From Luteibacter sp. SG786 (lineage in GTDB: Bacteria; Pseudomonadota; Gammaproteobacteria; Xanthomonadales; Rhodanobacteraceae), in the NCBI RefSeq assembly GCF_011759605.1, contig NZ_JAAOYX010000003.1, positions 236,107 through 300,106 of the forward strand: DNA of 64,000 nt, given 5' to 3'. This document shows, piece by piece, positions 55,908 through 63,753 of this stretch. The notes under the pieces are model-generated. The model did no database searches, was not told the origin of the DNA, and saw only the letters and a program-made list of their open reading frames with translations. Numbering within the stretch: position 1 is the first letter of the stretch; every line of letters starts with the position of its first letter. The translations under genes and the position numbers were made by a program.

Positions 55908-55936
55908 TTCAAATCCTCGCCATCTTGCCCCATAAT
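55908..55936 (+). promoter_or_regulatory. Sigma70-type promoter for speD
   Basis: TTCAAA, a 17-base spacer and CATAAT. It would give a leader of about 140 bases before the speD GTG. The rest of the 332-base clp-speD region holds only this site, the palindrome at 55803 and no recognisable RNA gene. Confidence 0.55.
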
Positions 55937-56084
55937 TTCACCCCCTCGGCGCCCAGACCCGTGTCTCACGCCGTACATAAGCACCGGGCAGGCTATGCCG
56001 CGTTCGGTGCTTTCATCTTGCGGGGACCCTTGCTGCTAACCCGTTTCTGCTGCTGGCCGCCTCCCCCGGCCTCGGAGAGTCGCT

Positions 56085-56870
56085 GTGGTCAAACCGCTTC
56101 CCCGCCTTCGCCTGCAGGGTTTCAACAACCTCACCAAGGCGCTGAGCTTCAACATCTACGATATCTGCTATGCCGTTTCCGAACAGCAGCGGCAGAACTA
56201 CATCGAGTACATCGACGAACAGTACGATGCCGACCGCCTCACCCAGATCCTCACGGACGTGGCGGAGATCATCGGTGCGAACATCCTGAACATCGCGCGC
56301 CAGGACTACGATCCGCAGGGCGCGTCCGTCACCATCCTCATTTCCGAGGAGCCGGTGGTGGAGAAGCTCGGCCGCGATACCATCTCGGGCGCCGTCGTAG
56401 CACACATGGACAAGAGCCACATCACCGTCCATACCTATCCGGAAACGCACCCGCATAACGGCATCGCCACGTTCCGCGCCGACATCGATGTGGCCACCTG
56501 CGGCGTCATCTCGCCGCTGAAGGCCCTGAACTACCTCATCGACAGCTTCGAGTCCGACATCGTCATCGCCGACTACCGCGTGCGCGGTTTCACCCGCGAC
56601 GTGAAGGGCAAGAAGCACTTCATGGACCACAAGATCAATTCCGTGCAGGACTACCTGGCCAAGCACATTCGCCAGAAGTACGAAATGTTCGACGTGAACG
56701 TGTACCAGGAAAACATCTTCCACACGAAGATGCACATCAAGGATTTCGACCTCGACACCTACCTGTTCGAGGCCCAGGCCGACGACCTCTCGTTCAAGGA
56801 GCGCCAGCGCATCGAGTCGCTGCTCCGGCGCGAGATCGAGGAACTCTTCCACGGCCGCAACCTGATGTGA
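56085..56870 (+). CDS. speD: S-adenosylmethionine decarboxylase proenzyme
   Basis: Makes decarboxylated AdoMet, the aminopropyl donor for spermidine. 261 residues from GTG with GGAG eight bases upstream. The class 1A self-cleavage site is [13 protein letters not shown] with Ser111 becoming the pyruvoyl group; the [17 protein letters not shown] and [10 protein letters not shown] blocks are diagnostic. A strong terminator follows. No speE is adjacent. Confidence 0.97.
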   Translation: MVKPLPRLRLQGFNNLTKALSFNIYDICYAVSEQQRQNYIEYIDEQYDADRLTQILTDVAEIIGANILNIARQDYDPQGASVTILISEEPVVEKLGRDTISGAVVAHMDKSHITVHTYPETHPHNGIATFRADIDVATCGVISPLKALNYLIDSFESDIVIADYRVRGFTRDVKGKKHFMDHKINSVQDYLAKHIRQKYEMFDVNVYQENIFHTKMHIKDFDLDTYLFEAQADDLSFKERQRIESLLRREIEELFHGRNLM

Positions 56871-56875
56871 CGAAG

Positions 56876-56902
56876 AGCCCCGCGAAAGCGGGGCTTCCTT
56901 CT
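56876..56902 (+). terminator. Rho-independent terminator of speD
   Basis: AGCCCCGC-GAAA-GCGGGGCT, a perfect 8-bp stem with a stable GNRA loop, followed by TCCTTCTT, six bases after the speD stop. Confidence 0.85.
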
Positions 56903-56950
56903 TGCGGGCGCGAGGGGCCCGGCGCACGGCTACACCGCTTCGTTGGCTTC

Positions 56951-56972
56951 TCGCCGCTATAGCGGCTCCCAC
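56951..56972 (-). repeat. REP element, GTGG variant
   Basis: On the minus strand GTGGGAGC then CGCTATAGCG and GCGA. Same design as the copies in the large inverted repeat at 36054 and 36113, 20 kb away. Confidence 0.65.
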
Positions 56973-57008
56973 AAGAGGGCTTCACGAGCGGTTCGCTAGC
57001 GTGGCTTC

Positions 57009-57695
57009 ATGCGTGCTGTGCTGCTGTTCATTCTCCTGCTGGCCCTGGCCGCGCTCGTCTGGTCGCGGGGCTGGCGCCCGCCCGACCGCTACAACCCGTG
57101 GGCGCCCCTGGACCTCGCGGCCGAACCGGACATGTTCCTGCGCTTCAAGCTCGGCAGGCTGGGCGACGACCCGGCCATGTGCAGGGCCGCGATCGGGGAC
57201 GCCGGAGCCGTCTTCACGCCCGTGGCGGACCGGAAGGAGCCGAACGGCTGCGGCTGGACCGACGCCGTGCGACTGTCGGCCATCGGCCCCGCGCGGCTCG
57301 CTTCTCCCGCCACGCTTACCTGTCCGCTCGCGGCGTCGATGGTTCTCTTCCACCGCCATGTGCTCCAGCCCCGCGCCGAGGCGGCATTTGGGGCACCGGT
57401 CAGCATCGTGGACCATGTGGGAAGCTACACCTGCCGGAACGTCTACCACCGGGACCAGGCGCCGCTCAGCCGGCATGCCCTGGCCGACGCCATCGACATC
57501 ACCGGGTGGCGGCTCGCCGATGGGCGGCGCATCACCGTGGAGAAAGGGTGGGATGCCAAGACCGAGGCGGATTTCCTCCATGGTCTGGAAGCGGACGGAT
57601 GCCGCTACTTCGGCGCCATCCTGGGCCCCGATTACAACGCCGCCCACCGCACCCACTTCCACTTGCAGGGGCGCGGCTTCGGCTTCTGCCGCTAG
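57009..57695 (+). CDS. Extensin-like protein, membrane-anchored
   Basis: 228 residues. An N-terminal hydrophobic segment (3-19) serves as signal or anchor. The extensin-like C domain follows: [60 protein letters not shown] and the C-terminal [14 protein letters not shown], with paired Cys and a His-Ala-Asp-Ile motif resembling LAS-type metallopeptidases (HALADAID). In bacteria this domain is thought to act on cell-wall material; no direct evidence here. Confidence 0.88.
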   Translation: MRAVLLFILLLALAALVWSRGWRPPDRYNPWAPLDLAAEPDMFLRFKLGRLGDDPAMCRAAIGDAGAVFTPVADRKEPNGCGWTDAVRLSAIGPARLASPATLTCPLAASMVLFHRHVLQPRAEAAFGAPVSIVDHVGSYTCRNVYHRDQAPLSRHALADAIDITGWRLADGRRITVEKGWDAKTEADFLHGLEADGCRYFGAILGPDYNAAHRTHFHLQGRGFGFCR

Positions 57696-57699
57696 CTCC

Positions 57700-58341
57700 C
57701 TAGAACCGGTAAGCCACGGCCTTCATCACCGCCGAAGCGGCATGCATGAGGCGTGGGATGGGCCAGGGAAGGTCGATGCCGCCGCGTGCCTGGGCTGCTT
57801 CGGCATGCCGGATCTCATCGGTCTGCATCTGGGTGAGGATGGCGCGAGAGCGCGCGTCCTGTGCCGGCAGCCGCTCAAGGTGGTCGGCCAGGTGCGCTTC
57901 CACCTGACGCTCGGTTTCCACCACGAAACCCAGGCTCACCGGGTCGCCGACGGCGGCCGCGGCCACGCCGATGGCGTAGCTGCCCGCGTACCACAAGGGA
58001 TTCAGCAGGCTCGGGCGGCTGTCCAGTTGTTTAAGGCGTTCCGCGCACCAGGCCAGGTGGTCGGTTTCCTCCTGCGCAGCGTGCATCAGGTGCTGGCGCG
58101 TTTCTTCATTGCGGGCCAGCGCCGCCTGACCCACGTAGAGGGCCTGGGCGCAGACTTCGCCCACGTGGTTGATCCGCATCAGTCCTGCCGCGTGCCGCCG
58201 TTCCGCCTCGGTCAGGTCGGCATCGGGGAGGGCATCGCCGGGCGAGCGGCGGTGGGCTTCCGGCGAGCCTGCGACCGCTTCCATGGCCCGTTCCAGGCCT
58301 TCGAGCAGGCGATCCAGGGGGCTCAGGGTGCGAACGGACAT
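57700..58341 (-). CDS. coq7: 2-polyprenyl-3-methyl-6-methoxy-1,4-benzoquinone monooxygenase (Coq7)
   Basis: Diiron hydroxylase of the C6 position in ubiquinone synthesis. 213 residues from an ATG preceded by AGGAGT. Two ferritin-like halves with E-x2-H ligands: [30 protein letters not shown] (Glu91/92, His95), [10 protein letters not shown] and TDEIRHAE. The C-terminal helix [13 protein letters not shown] is the Coq7 end. Convergent with the extensin-like gene, 4 bases apart. Confidence 0.94.
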   Translation of the reverse strand: MSVRTLSPLDRLLEGLERAMEAVAGSPEAHRRSPGDALPDADLTEAERRHAAGLMRINHVGEVCAQALYVGQAALARNEETRQHLMHAAQEETDHLAWCAERLKQLDSRPSLLNPLWYAGSYAIGVAAAAVGDPVSLGFVVETERQVEAHLADHLERLPAQDARSRAILTQMQTDEIRHAEAAQARGGIDLPWPIPRLMHAASAVMKAVAYRF

Positions 58342-58447
58342 CGTGGACTCCTGCGTTGGGGGACGACACACGTTACAATGCGCCGCGTCGCCCGCCGGGT
58401 GAAGGCGCTGCGGCTCGTTGCCGCGCCCCGCCCCGAATGCGACGGGC

Positions 58448-58478
58448 TTGTGAAGATTCCCGGTCGTCATGCTATGAT
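58448..58478 (+). promoter_or_regulatory. Extended -10 promoter of rplM-rpsI
   Basis: TTGTGA and TATGAT are 19 bases apart, with TGC directly before the -10 (extended -10). It lies 128 bases upstream of rplM. The divergent coq7 start is 106 bases away. Confidence 0.5.
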
Positions 58479-58570
58479 TGTCGGCCCGAAGCTCGCCACC
58501 ACCGTGGGCTTGCGCGATGAGGGAAAAGTTCGCTATTCTCTCGCGCCTTTGCTTTCACCGATTCCGTGTT

Positions 58571-58586
58571 CCGCCGTCCACGGCGG
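58571..58586 (+). promoter_or_regulatory. Hairpin in the rplM leader
   Basis: CCGCCG-TCCA-CGGCGG ends 19 bases before the rplM ATG. In E. coli, L13 controls its own rplM-rpsI mRNA; this hairpin is a candidate element for such control, by inference only. Confidence 0.35.
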
Positions 58587-58605
58587 CAAACCAGGTATTT
58601 TCGAA

Positions 58606-59034
58606 ATGAAAACGTTCAGCGCCAAGCCGGAGAGCGTCAAGCGCGATTGGTTCGTGATCGACGCCACGAACAAGACCCTGGGTCGTCTGTCGACCGAGGT
58701 CGCGCGCCGTCTCCGCGGTAAGCACAAGCCCGAGTTCACCCCGCACGTCGATACCGGCGATTACATCGTCGTGATCAACGCCGGCAAGGTGGCGGTCACC
58801 GGTGCGAAGCTGGACGACAAGATGTACCACCGCTTCACCGGCTACGTCGGCAACCTGAAGACCACCAGTCTGAAGGACCTCCTCGCCACGCACCCGGAGC
58901 GCGTGATCGAGATCGCCGTGAAGGGCATGCTGCCGAAGAACCCGCTGGGTCGCGCCATGTACCGCAAGCTCAAGGTGTACGGCGGCGCCGAGCACCCGCA
59001 TACCGCACAGCAGCCGCAGGCGCTGGAAATCTAA
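58606..59034 (+). CDS. rplM: 50S ribosomal protein L13
   Basis: 142 residues, the standard length. [51 protein letters not shown] and [20 protein letters not shown] are universal L13 sequences. A very long in-frame open stretch extends upstream through the coq7 antisense strand but is not coding. Co-transcribed with rpsI, 9 bases downstream. Confidence 0.99.
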   Translation: MKTFSAKPESVKRDWFVIDATNKTLGRLSTEVARRLRGKHKPEFTPHVDTGDYIVVINAGKVAVTGAKLDDKMYHRFTGYVGNLKTTSLKDLLATHPERVIEIAVKGMLPKNPLGRAMYRKLKVYGGAEHPHTAQQPQALEI

Positions 59035-59043
59035 GGAATCGAC

Positions 59044-59436
59044 ATGGCTATCCAGCAGAATTACGGTACCGGCCGCCGCAAGACCTCCGCCGCCCGCGTG
59101 TTCCTCCGCAAGGGCACTGGTGGCATCGTGGTCAACGGCAAGCCGCTCGACCAGTTCTTCGGTCGTGAAACCTCGCGTATGATCGTCCGCCAGCCGCTCG
59201 AGCTGACCGACAACAGCGAGAAGTTCGACATCATGGTCACCGTTGCCGGTGGCGGCATCACGGGCCAGGCCGGCGCCATCCGCCTCGGCATCGCCCGCGC
59301 CCTCGTCGAATACGACGAAGCGCTGAAGTCGCCGCTGCGCAAGGCCGGTTTCATGACCCGCGACGCCCGCGAAGTCGAGCGTAAGAAGGTCGGTCTCCAC
59401 AAGGCCCGCCGCGCAACGCAGTTCTCGAAGCGCTAA
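59044..59436 (+). CDS. rpsI: 30S ribosomal protein S9
   Basis: 130 residues, standard length. [20 protein letters not shown] at the start and the C-terminal [17 protein letters not shown], whose final Lys-Arg reaches the P site in the family. Second gene of rplM-rpsI. Confidence 0.99.
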   Translation: MAIQQNYGTGRRKTSAARVFLRKGTGGIVVNGKPLDQFFGRETSRMIVRQPLELTDNSEKFDIMVTVAGGGITGQAGAIRLGIARALVEYDEALKSPLRKAGFMTRDAREVERKKVGLHKARRATQFSKR

Positions 59437-59518
59437 ACCCCTTTGTGGGGCGGCCCTTCGGGGGCAGTGCTTCAAACTTTGGTGCTTCACGGTCAGAGCG
59501 CGCCAAAGCCCGGTTTAT

Positions 59519-59592
59519 TGGGAGATCGTCTAACGGTAGGACAACGGACTCTGACTCCGTTTATCTAGGTTCGAATCCTAGTCTCCCAGCCA
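59519..59592 (+). tRNA. tRNA-Gln (anticodon CTG)
   Basis: 74 bases with encoded CCA. Acceptor stem TGGGAGA / TCTCCCA, D-arm with CTAACGGTAGGA, anticodon stem ACGGA / TCCGT around the loop CTCTGAC (anticodon CTG, codon CAG), and T-arm GGTTCGAATCC. U1 is usual for tRNA-Gln. Its 3' end is a common integration target, and an island-like region begins just after. Confidence 0.98.
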
Positions 59593-59988
59593 AACAAGCA
59601 AAAGGCCTCGCGAAAGCGGGGCTTTTTTCTTTTCTGGACCCGCGTGCGGTTGGACATATGGGTGGACGGCGTTTCGGCAGGTGTTCCATGCCGTGACCGT
59701 GAGCACGCTGGTGTCCCGGTAGACCACCTTGAGGTCCCGAACGCAGGGGCCCGGCGGCACCTCAGCGGTGCCCTGGCCCACGCGTCCACCGATCAAGGGC
59801 GAAAGCAGGCCGAGTGGCTCGAAGGCTCCAGACCCTGCGGGAGTCACCTCGACCATTTGGACGGTGCGCGCGTCGTCGTTGATCACGGTTAGATAGCGGG
59901 TGGCGGCAGAGGCGGGAGGGACCTTGGCCAAGGCGAAAAGCAGCATGGCAAGGCGACTGAGCGGGTGGGTCGCGGGCTTCGGATCCAT
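59578..59988 (-). CDS. Exported hypothetical protein whose 3' end runs into the tRNA
   Basis: 136 residues from an ATG with AGGGAA three bases upstream. A signal peptide (hydrophobic 13-22, cleavage ASA|AT) and a beta-rich domain with RYLTVINDDARTVQMVEVTP and a Cys pair (GPCVRDL, WNTCRN) look like real protein. The last 35 or so codons read through a terminator and 15 bases of the tRNA-Gln gene on the opposite strand, and look foreign (PEKKKAPLSRG). The true C-terminus may have been lost when the island was inserted, or the gene may simply end late. Small exported proteins of this type are known only as hypothetical. Confidence 0.6.
   Translation of the reverse strand: MDPKPATHPLSRLAMLLFALAKVPPASAATRYLTVINDDARTVQMVEVTPAGSGAFEPLGLLSPLIGGRVGQGTAEVPPGPCVRDLKVVYRDTSVLTVTAWNTCRNAVHPYVQPHAGPEKKKAPLSRGLLLVWLGD
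59601..59630 (+). terminator. Rho-independent terminator after tRNA-Gln
   Basis: A stem of about 8 bp (GGCCTCGC-GAAA-GCGGGGCT with wobble) is flanked by AAA and followed by TTTTTCTTTT, 8 bases after the tRNA. Confidence 0.85.
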
Positions 59989-60039
59989 GGATTCCCTGAT
60001 GGTGACGCCGAGGTCCTTCACATCGGCAGCACGAGAATG

Positions 60040-60052
60040 TCCCTATTTGGGA
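60040..60052. promoter_or_regulatory. Candidate operator before the XRE regulator
   Basis: TCCC-TATTT-GGGA, an inverted repeat about 50 bases upstream of the XRE gene. XRE repressors of the HipB type often bind such TCCC/GGGA inverted repeats; direct evidence is lacking. Confidence 0.35.
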
Positions 60053-60103
60053 TTTATATGTGAAAGTGGGATAACTGCATCACGCGGATAGGTTGGGCGT
60101 CCG

Positions 60104-60421
60104 ATGACCCCGCCGCGACATAAAACCTCTTCCACCCATCGCCCTGAAAACGGGGTGTTGACCGGGCTGTTGCGTGAACTTCGCCTGGCGGCGGGGATGA
60201 CCCAGGCTCAAGCGGGGCTGGCGATCGGGTTGACCCAAAAGGGCATCAGCGATTTCGAGACCGGTGACCGGGGATTGGAACTGCTCACCGTGCGTGATCT
60301 GGTCCACGCTTATGGCGGAGATTGGGCGCAGTTCATTGCCGAACTTGATCGGCGGCTAGAGAAGGGCCATCGACCCGCGGCCACGCTCATCCGACGAGTG
60401 CCACATAAATCAGGGCAGTAG
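60104..60421 (+). CDS. XRE-family transcriptional regulator
   Basis: 105 residues, one helix-turn-helix domain (about 21-80): LTGLLRELRLAAGMTQAQAGLAIGLTQKGISDFETGDRG, with recognition helix TQKGISDFE, and a charged C-terminal tail ending HKSGQ. No hipA or toxin gene is directly downstream; the next gene starts 80 bases later. Probably the local regulator of the island genes. Confidence 0.88.
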   Translation: MTPPRHKTSSTHRPENGVLTGLLRELRLAAGMTQAQAGLAIGLTQKGISDFETGDRGLELLTVRDLVHAYGGDWAQFIAELDRRLEKGHRPAATLIRRVPHKSGQ

Positions 60422-60501
60422 GGAGTCATAGCCTGTCCGCGGCTTGTGTAGCGCTCGACAAGTCCGGTGCTGTTAGACCCGAAGGCTAAGGGAGAGCGAT
60501 T

Positions 60502-61890
60502 GTGATCGAACTTTCAGCGTCGCAGTTCGATGTGTATGCGCTGGCGTTTCCGCGCGGCCTCGGTTTCGGTGATCAACCGCCTGTCGGCGCATGGCTCACA
60601 AACGATGAATGTGGCTTGGGCGTGCTGACCAAGAACGTCCACTCTGGTGTCCACGGGGCGAGGGTGCTTCGACGGCGTAGGGACGATGTCTGGGTTTCTG
60701 TGCTCGATGACGAGCACCTGGGAGAGAAGCAGGCAGCCATCGGGGCAATGGAAAATGCGATGGCTGAAGGAAGTGCTAAAGAGGCCATCCCTCCCGGGAC
60801 TGCTAAGCGCCCCTTCCTATACGACGTTGGGGACAGGACTCCGTCGCGCATTTTCAACATGCTGCGCCATTCCACGCATCACATCGCTGCCTGGATGCTC
60901 AACCAAGCCTATCTGGCGTTGCCCAATCCTGATGCGAACTGGGCTAGCGACTGTCAGACGGCCAACTTTCATACTCGCATTTGGGAGGCCCTCCTGCTCA
61001 CCTGTTTCCGAGAGCAGGGGCTACTCACATGCCAGCCGCGACTATCGCCTGACTTCCATATCTCAAATCGGAAGGGAGAACAGGCGTGGATCGAAGCCGT
61101 CACGGCCAACCCTCCGGCGCCTTACGAGCATGTCAACGCACCGATCACCGTGGCGCCAACCGGCACCGACTGGATCGACAACGTGGCGACCGAGCGCTTC
61201 AGCAAGACCATCCGAACCAAACGCGATCGGCGCTACGACCTTTTACCGCACGTTGCGGGTCATCCCTTTGCGATCGCTATAGCCGACTTCCAAGCCGGGG
61301 CCTCTATGGTGTGGAGCAGGCCGGCGTTGATGGCTTATCTATACGCCACGGGCGAACCGGTTCAGTTCAAGGATGGCCACTGGACGGTCCAGCGGCGAGC
61401 GTCCGCCACTGCGAGGACATCAGGGTCACGTCTCGGCCTCTTCTGCGCCCCAGGGGCGGAGGACGTGTCTGCCATCATCTTCAGCAATGCGGCAACGCTC
61501 GGGAAGTTCAACCGTGTGCCGATTTCCGGCGGAGCACTCCCAAGCAATCTCCGGTATATCCGGCGTGGGTTTCTTGAGGACCCATCGGGACAGCACGTCG
61601 ACGGCATCCCGTTCTGTCTGGATGTTTCCAGTGAGGCTTATCGGGCAATGTGGCCAATAGGCTATGAGCCATGGTCTGCTGAGTTGGAAGTGTTCCACAA
61701 CCCGTTTGCCCAATACCCGTTGCCCCGGTCGCTGCTCCCAGAAGCAACCCACTGGGTGGCATCCGAGGATGACATGGTTTGCTATAGGCACTACCCGTCC
61801 AATGTGCTGACCTCGCGGACGCAGATCCAAAAGGCCTCTGATCCTTTACCAACGTTCGAAACATTTGGCCGTCCGCGCCTCATCGTCTGA
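60502..61890 (+). CDS. Large unknown protein, possible PD-(D/E)xK-like nuclease core
   Basis: 462 residues from GTG with GGGAG seven bases upstream. I recognise no named family. Residues about 150-205 show a helix with RIWEALLLTCF, then SPDFHISNR and AWIEAVTANP, the spacing of a PD-(D/E)xK restriction-endonuclease-like core (Glu in the first helix, Pro-Asp, then Glu-x-x), but the usual catalytic Lys is replaced, so activity is doubtful. The N-terminal 110 residues and the C-terminal half are mixed alpha/beta. Codon use appears less GC-biased than in the core genes, as expected for acquired DNA. Confidence 0.7.
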   Translation: MIELSASQFDVYALAFPRGLGFGDQPPVGAWLTNDECGLGVLTKNVHSGVHGARVLRRRRDDVWVSVLDDEHLGEKQAAIGAMENAMAEGSAKEAIPPGTAKRPFLYDVGDRTPSRIFNMLRHSTHHIAAWMLNQAYLALPNPDANWASDCQTANFHTRIWEALLLTCFREQGLLTCQPRLSPDFHISNRKGEQAWIEAVTANPPAPYEHVNAPITVAPTGTDWIDNVATERFSKTIRTKRDRRYDLLPHVAGHPFAIAIADFQAGASMVWSRPALMAYLYATGEPVQFKDGHWTVQRRASATARTSGSRLGLFCAPGAEDVSAIIFSNAATLGKFNRVPISGGALPSNLRYIRRGFLEDPSGQHVDGIPFCLDVSSEAYRAMWPIGYEPWSAELEVFHNPFAQYPLPRSLLPEATHWVASEDDMVCYRHYPSNVLTSRTQIQKASDPLPTFETFGRPRLIV

Positions 61891-61929
61891 CGGTATGCCT
61901 GCGAGTGGCGGAGCGGATCGAGTGCGATC

Positions 61930-61935
61930 CATAAT
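61930..61935 (+). promoter_or_regulatory. Candidate -10 box before the AlbA_2 gene
   Basis: CATAAT lies 29 bases upstream of the ATG at 61965. No clear -35 partner is seen at 17 bases. The gene may have its own promoter in addition to read-through. Confidence 0.35.
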
Positions 61936-61964
61936 CATCCGTTAGCCGACTTGGACGGACCCCC

Positions 61965-63419
61965 ATGAGCGACGATCGGACCCTGGTGCTGGTTCAAGAA
62001 CTGTTGGAACTGCCCGCAGAGACTGAGTGGGTCGAGTTCAAAGAGAACTACGCCGACGGCCAGATGATCGGTAAGCGGATTTCAGCCATGGCGAATGCTG
62101 CCCGGCTTTGCGACAAGGCGTTTGCGTATCTGGTTTGGGGTATCAGGGACGACGACCACCACCCGGTTGGCACCACCTTCGATCCGTCTTCGACCAAGGA
62201 GCAGGGCGAGCCTCTGGAGTTCTGGCTGGCCAAGCGGCTGCGCCCAGACATCGCTGTGAAGTTCGTGCCTCTGACCTTCCGCGGCGTGCGCATTGTGCTT
62301 TTGGAAATCCCGGCCGCTGTGGTTAATCCGGTGGAGTTTGACCGGGTGGCCTATATCCGGATCGGCAGTGCCACGCCGAAGTTGTCCGACTACCCGGACC
62401 GTCAGCGCGCGCTCTGGGCGAAACTCCAGACATTCGCCTGGGAGGCCAATGTTGCCTTGCCTTTTTTGGAGGCGGATGAGGTCTTGTCGAAGTTGGACTA
62501 TGCGGCCTATTTTGAGTTGACGAGTCAGCGCCTGCCGGACAACCGCAAGGGGATTTTTGACCGGCTTGAGGCCGATCGCCTGATCCAGAAGGACGTGGGG
62601 GGCAGGTGGGATATCACCAATCTGGGCGCCGTCCTCTTCGCCAAGCAACTGTCCGACTTCCCTGCCTCCATCGCACGCAAGGCGGTCCGTTTCGTGGCCT
62701 ATGACGGCACCGGTCGAGCGTCGCCAGTGACTCATCGCCAAGACGTCAAGCGGGGCTATGCGGTGGGCTTCACCGGGTTGGTGGATTACATCGATGGCCT
62801 GATGCCTCGGAACGAATACATCGGCAAGGCCTTCCGCGAAGAGCGCCCCCTCTTTCCCTCGATTGCCATCCGCGAACTGATTGCCAATGCCCTGATCCAC
62901 CAGGACATGACCATCACCGGCACCGCACCCCTGGTGGAGATGTTCAGCGATCGGATCGAGATTACGAATCCAGGCCAACCGTTGGTCCAGCCCGACCGCT
63001 TCCTGGACTACCCGCCGCGGTCTAGAAATGAGGCTCTGGCCGCCCTCATGCGAAGGATGCGGCTATGTGAGGAACAGGGAAGCGGTATCGACAAGGTCCT
63101 GGTCGCGGTAGAACTCCATCAGTTGCCGGCCCCGGATTTCCGGGTGGCTGGGGAGGCTGTGCGCGCCGTGCTCTTCGCCCCCCGTAAGTTTGCCGACCTG
63201 ACCGCTGAGGAGCGGGTCCGGGCTTGCTACCAGCACGCCGCGCTGAAATACCTGAGTGGCCAGCGAATGAAGAACGCCACGCTTAGCGAGCGGCTGGGCA
63301 TCGACCCCCAAAATGCGGCTCAGACTTCGGGTGTCATCAAGCAGGCCCTGAAGCAAGGACTGATCCGGTCCGCTGACCCTGCCCACCCCAGGGCCGGCTA
63401 TGTCCCATTCTGGGCCTAG
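61965..63419 (+). CDS. AlbA_2/Schlafen-like and HATPase_c_4 domain protein
   Basis: 484 residues, the COG2865 type. The N-terminal AlbA_2 domain (about 15-140) begins ETEWVEFKEN and includes AMANAARLCDKAFAYLVWGI and the strand YIRIGSATPKLSD. A helical middle section is followed by a GHKL-type ATPase region with IRELIANALIHQDM (N box) and the G1-like MRRMRLCEEQGSGIDKV. The C-terminal 80 residues are a winged helix (ERLGIDPQNAAQTSGVIKQALKQGLI). Such proteins are nucleic-acid-binding regulators or defence components; specific role unknown here. Confidence 0.88.
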   Translation: MSDDRTLVLVQELLELPAETEWVEFKENYADGQMIGKRISAMANAARLCDKAFAYLVWGIRDDDHHPVGTTFDPSSTKEQGEPLEFWLAKRLRPDIAVKFVPLTFRGVRIVLLEIPAAVVNPVEFDRVAYIRIGSATPKLSDYPDRQRALWAKLQTFAWEANVALPFLEADEVLSKLDYAAYFELTSQRLPDNRKGIFDRLEADRLIQKDVGGRWDITNLGAVLFAKQLSDFPASIARKAVRFVAYDGTGRASPVTHRQDVKRGYAVGFTGLVDYIDGLMPRNEYIGKAFREERPLFPSIAIRELIANALIHQDMTITGTAPLVEMFSDRIEITNPGQPLVQPDRFLDYPPRSRNEALAALMRRMRLCEEQGSGIDKVLVAVELHQLPAPDFRVAGEAVRAVLFAPRKFADLTAEERVRACYQHAALKYLSGQRMKNATLSERLGIDPQNAAQTSGVIKQALKQGLIRSADPAHPRAGYVPFWA

Positions 63420-63753
63420 TCTTTGGTGAGTCTCCGTTTGGGAATGTCCAAAAGTTGGACACTTTTTGATGGGGTTTTGATTGCTGGCCCGGGCCGGAAC
63501 TTTCTCCGCCCGGGCCGGATTAGGTAACCCTAATCAAATCAGATTGTTATCGGTAACGCTGGGCAAATCTGGTCTTGACCAAGTTTTGAGTCCCAGGGCG
63601 TCCACCGCCGTCCGCTGGCATCCGTCGCCGTTCGGACGAGATCCAGAGCAGCGTCGCGGAGATGGGGGTTACGCACGGCTGGACGGTATATGCATTGACA
63701 GTCGCAATATTTCGGTGGTCAAATCCGTATCGACGCAACTTCTTCCTAGGCTA
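63420..63753. other. Intergenic region with two hairpins, island
   Basis: 334 bases without a convincing complete gene. It holds two copies of CCCGGGCCGGA (about 63488 and 63510), a perfect GATTAGG-TAAC-CCTAATC hairpin (63518-63535), and the hairpin listed at 63445. The short open frames here lack start sites. Confidence 0.5.
63445..63467 (+). terminator. Terminator-like hairpin after the AlbA_2 gene
   Basis: TGTCCAA-AAG-TTGGACA, a perfect 7-bp stem with a 3-base loop followed by CTTTTT, 26 bases after the stop. Confidence 0.65.

Noticed and set aside
56902-58605. Very long open frame reading into rplM
   Set aside because: It is antisense to coq7 and out of frame with the extensin-like gene; only the last 142 codons are L13. 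A result of high GC.
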